Source of the DNA: Marinitoga piezophila KA3
GTDB lineage: Bacteria; Thermotogota; Thermotogae; Petrotogales; Petrotogaceae
Assembly: GCF_000255135.1 (NCBI RefSeq)
Contig: NC_016751.1
Coordinates: forward strand, 1,798,001 to 1,862,000
Direction: 5' to 3'
DNA: 64,000 bases
The position numbers and the translations under genes are program-made. Shown piece by piece: positions 62,705 through 64,000 of this stretch. Below the pieces are notes generated by a model. It was not told the DNA's origin, did not search any database, and worked only from the letters and a program-made list of their open reading frames with translations. Every line of letters begins with the position of its first letter. The stretch's first letter is position 1.

Positions 62705-62733
62705 TTGACATTGAAGAAATTTTGTAGTATAAT
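62705..62733 (+). promoter_or_regulatory. full-consensus promoter upstream of a gene-free region
   Basis: TTGACA (62705-62710), exactly 17 bp, TATAAT (62728-62733). The predicted transcript starts near 62740, with no convincing coding sequence downstream for over 700 bp. Confidence 0.85.
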
Positions 62734-62837
62734 TAATGTCACCTTTTTTTATAAAAGTTTGTGATGTAGAAAAAAGAAAAATAATGTTCATTCAAACAGC
62801 AAGAATTTCTGATCCTTGTTCTATAAAAAACACTCCT

Positions 62838-62886
62838 AAAAAGGTTCATTCAGGCGGTGAAATTTCAAGCCTTCATTCACCTTTTT
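62838..62886 (+). terminator. terminator-like branched hairpin
   Basis: AAAAAGGT (62838-62845) pairs with ACCTTTTT (62879-62886). Inside are AGGC/GCCT and the self-complementary TGAAATTTCA. The right arm ends in TTTTT, so it could end a short RNA started at 62740. Confidence 0.55.
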
Positions 62887-62933
62887 ACTCGTGTTTTTTA
62901 TGTTTAACTTATATAATAAAATATAATAAGAAA

Positions 62934-63300
62934 TAAGAAAATAGAAATAATAATATGAGCGAAAACTTGAAAATTCCGAAGAGAAACAACTATGATTGAG
63001 AAAAATAAAAACGAACGAAAACTCGCAGGTTGCCCGAGAAAATCACGAATGGAGGCTGTCAAAAAAACAGGATGTTTTTTTGAGCGCAGCTTCTGCAGGG
63101 ATGCAGAATCTAAGCGACAGCCGGGAATGAGTGATTTTCGAGGATCAGCAACCAAGTTGTTTGAGGGAGTTTTTATTTTTCTTAATCAACAACACAAAAG
63201 GACGAACATGGATGTGAGTCTGCAACGACCGGCGGGAACGAGAATTTTTGAGGATTAGAATTTTCTACCGTTTGAGCGATTATTATTATTTCTATTTTCG
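62934..63300 (+). ncRNA. candidate structured RNA of unknown class
   Basis: A nested fold read by eye. P1: 62937-62955 with 63281-63299, 19 bp perfect, continuing through a U-U and GAGCGA/GAGCGA to AAAC/GTTT (62966/63270). P2: 62969-62976 with 63258-63265. P3: 62994-63012 with 63169-63187, 19 bp with one G-U, continuing through GAACGA/GAGGGA to AAAC/GTTT. P4: 63028-63033 with 63148-63153. P5: 63038-63046 with 63131-63139. P6: 63054-63060 with 63116-63122. Hairpins: 63061-63081, 63091-63108 (GGGA tetraloop) and 63201-63220. Purine loops favour the plus strand. GC is above its surroundings. A mobile palindromic element is the alternative. Confidence 0.6.
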
Positions 63301-63476
63301 AAAAAAGTTTTTGATATACAAATATTTAATAGCATAAATGAATCTTTTTAAGAAGTTTTCTTGACTATATTCTTTATAAATCCTCGTTGTGGGAAATTTT
63401 TGTCTTCGTTCATTTTTATTTTTTAAGCTAAATTTTTCAATTTATATAAATAAAATCATTATTAGGGAGGGATAAG
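63301..63476. other. AT-rich leader region before the nucleoside-kinase gene
   Basis: No gene seen. 63402-63424 (GTCTTCGTTCATTTTTATTT and on) is nearly the reverse complement of 62999-63022 in the structured RNA. No convincing promoter with 17-bp spacing was found, so the downstream gene may be read from the promoter at 62705 or through the RNA element. Confidence 0.4.
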
Positions 63477-64000
63477 ATGAGTTATATAGTAAAAACTAAA
63501 AACGGGGAATTTAAAATAAAAAAAGGAGAGCAGTTTTTTAAGATAGCTGAAGAATTGCAAAAGAAAAATAAATATACTGTACTTGCAGTAAAATTCAACA
63601 ATGAAATTAAAGAATTATGGAAAAAGGTTCATGGAAGCGGATATGCTGAACCAGTTGATGTAACTTCAACAGAAGGTATGAGGATATATAGAAGGGCTTT
63701 ATTATTTATTATATATATTGCATTAAAAAGAAAATTTAAAAAATCAAAACTTGTTGTACATCATTCTATTGGTAGCGGATTGTATTTTGAAATAAAAGGA
63801 GTAAAAAATTCAGAAAAAAATATTGAGAAATTAAAAGCTGAAATGAAAAAGATAATAGAAGAGGATTTGTTATTTGAAAAAATAACATTAAGCAAATTCG
63901 ATGCCATAAAATATTTTGATGAAAATGACGAAAAGGATAAGGCTATTTTATTTAAATACAGAAAAAAAACAACAGTAAAGGTTTATAAATGTGGCGAGTA
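63477..64000 (+). CDS. TGS/tRNA-SAD/uridine-kinase-like nucleoside kinase (N-terminal part)
   Basis: The first 174 codons of a gene that leaves the window. It starts at ATG 63477 behind GGGAGGG. The N-terminus reads as a TGS-like domain (about 1-60). The second part, with STEGMRIYRRALLF and VVHHSIGSGLYFEI (His-His about residues 101-102), resembles the threonyl-tRNA-synthetase second additional domain found fused to a P-loop uridine-kinase/PRK domain in Thermotoga and Firmicutes. The kinase domain with its Walker A should lie just beyond the edge. Family known; the role of the TGS/SAD fusion is unclear. Confidence 0.82.
   Translation, partial: MSYIVKTKNGEFKIKKGEQFFKIAEELQKKNKYTVLAVKFNNEIKELWKKVHGSGYAEPVDVTSTEGMRIYRRALLFIIYIALKRKFKKSKLVVHHSIGSGLYFEIKGVKNSEKNIEKLKAEMKKIIEEDLLFEKITLSKFDAIKYFDENDEKDKAILFKYRKKTTVKVYKCGE

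Noticed and set aside
62736-62936. 66-codon plus-strand frame after the consensus promoter
   Set aside because: Its ATG lies upstream of the predicted transcription start, it has no ribosome binding site, and it runs through the hairpin at 62838-62886 with unlikely amino-acid composition.
62992-63258. 88-codon plus-strand frame and an 83-codon minus-strand frame within the structured element
   Set aside because: No ribosome binding sites; the sequence is explained by nested helices, and both strands are open because of the palindromic layout. A residual chance of a repeated-element ORF remains.
62934-63300. RNase P RNA, tmRNA, 6S RNA, T-box leader or group II intron
   Set aside because: None of the hallmark sequences (P4 core of RNase P, tRNA-like end with CCA, 6S open rod, T-box GGTGG-type bulge, intron domain V) could be found.
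1-64000. CRISPR arrays, insertion sequences, prophage or integrase genes
   Set aside because: No regularly spaced direct repeats, transposase or phage-type proteins were seen; apart from the 62.7-63.3 kb element the window looks like stable core genome.

Overview
The window is a contiguous piece of a low-GC, gene-dense bacterial chromosome that looks like a thermophilic member of the Thermotogota, probably Petrotogales and close to Marinitoga (inference from content; no search was possible). The best clue is the toga pair at 5.3-7.9 kb: an SLH/coiled-coil/C-terminal-anchor protein of the Omp-alpha type beside a large secreted barrel-like Omp-beta type protein. A PolC-type replicase, a GSI-alpha-like glutamine synthetase and a membrane pyrophosphatase fit the same assignment. 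Two genes are cut by the edges: a GAF histidine kinase at the left and a TGS/uridine-kinase-like nucleoside kinase at the right.

Layout. 0-5 kb: sensor kinase, Nudix hydrolase and mannose-6-phosphate isomerase, a DMT exporter, an exported beta-rich protein and a cysteine-poor ThiF-like protein. 5-13 kb: toga proteins, tyrS, secG, a zinc-ribbon protein, an S1 protein, rpmE, a metallophosphoesterase, a TPR protein and a short prepilin-peptidase-like protein. 13-20 kb: a tight minus-strand operon clpC-radA-disA-smpB-ABC ATPase-rsuA (proteolysis, recombination, c-di-AMP, ribosome rescue). 20-32.8 kb: ion transporter, macro-domain protein, CoA-disulfide-reductase-like flavoprotein, polC, a receiver lacking its phospho-acceptor Asp, an HDAC-family deacetylase, a transglutaminase with a dipeptide epimerase, and rubredoxin. 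32.8-41.7 kb: coiled-coil membrane protein, chemoreceptor, glnA, SRP RNA, methyltransferase and two ECF ATPases. 41.7-43.3 kb: tRNA-Gln, -Trp and -Lys, then the infC-rpmI-rplT operon behind an attenuator-like leader; infC starts at ATT. 43.9-52.4 kb: valS-folC-ruvA, then glmU-prs-rplY-pth and an McsA-like protein. 52.4-62.6 kb: STAS proteins, membrane pyrophosphatase, an altered phosphofructokinase homologue, a diguanylate cyclase, an ABC-F protein, a GH13 amylase and a glutaredoxin.

The most unusual region is 62.70-63.48 kb, which carries no convincing gene. It has a consensus promoter, a terminator-like hairpin, and then a roughly 365-nt element (62934-63300) of nested, mostly perfect helices. 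The helices are joined by recurring purine motifs (GAGCGA/GAGCGA, GAACGA/GAGGGA, CCGA/GAGGATYAG) that can form tandem sheared G-A pairs. The same motif grammar occurs twice around different stem sequences, which argues for a selected RNA fold. I do not recognise it as a known RNA class.

Many transcription units have near-consensus promoters (TTGAnn, 17 bp, TATAAT-like) and end in clear intrinsic terminators. Several small proteins keep their fold but have lost textbook catalytic residues: the CheY-like receiver, the PFK homologue and the ThiF-like protein.
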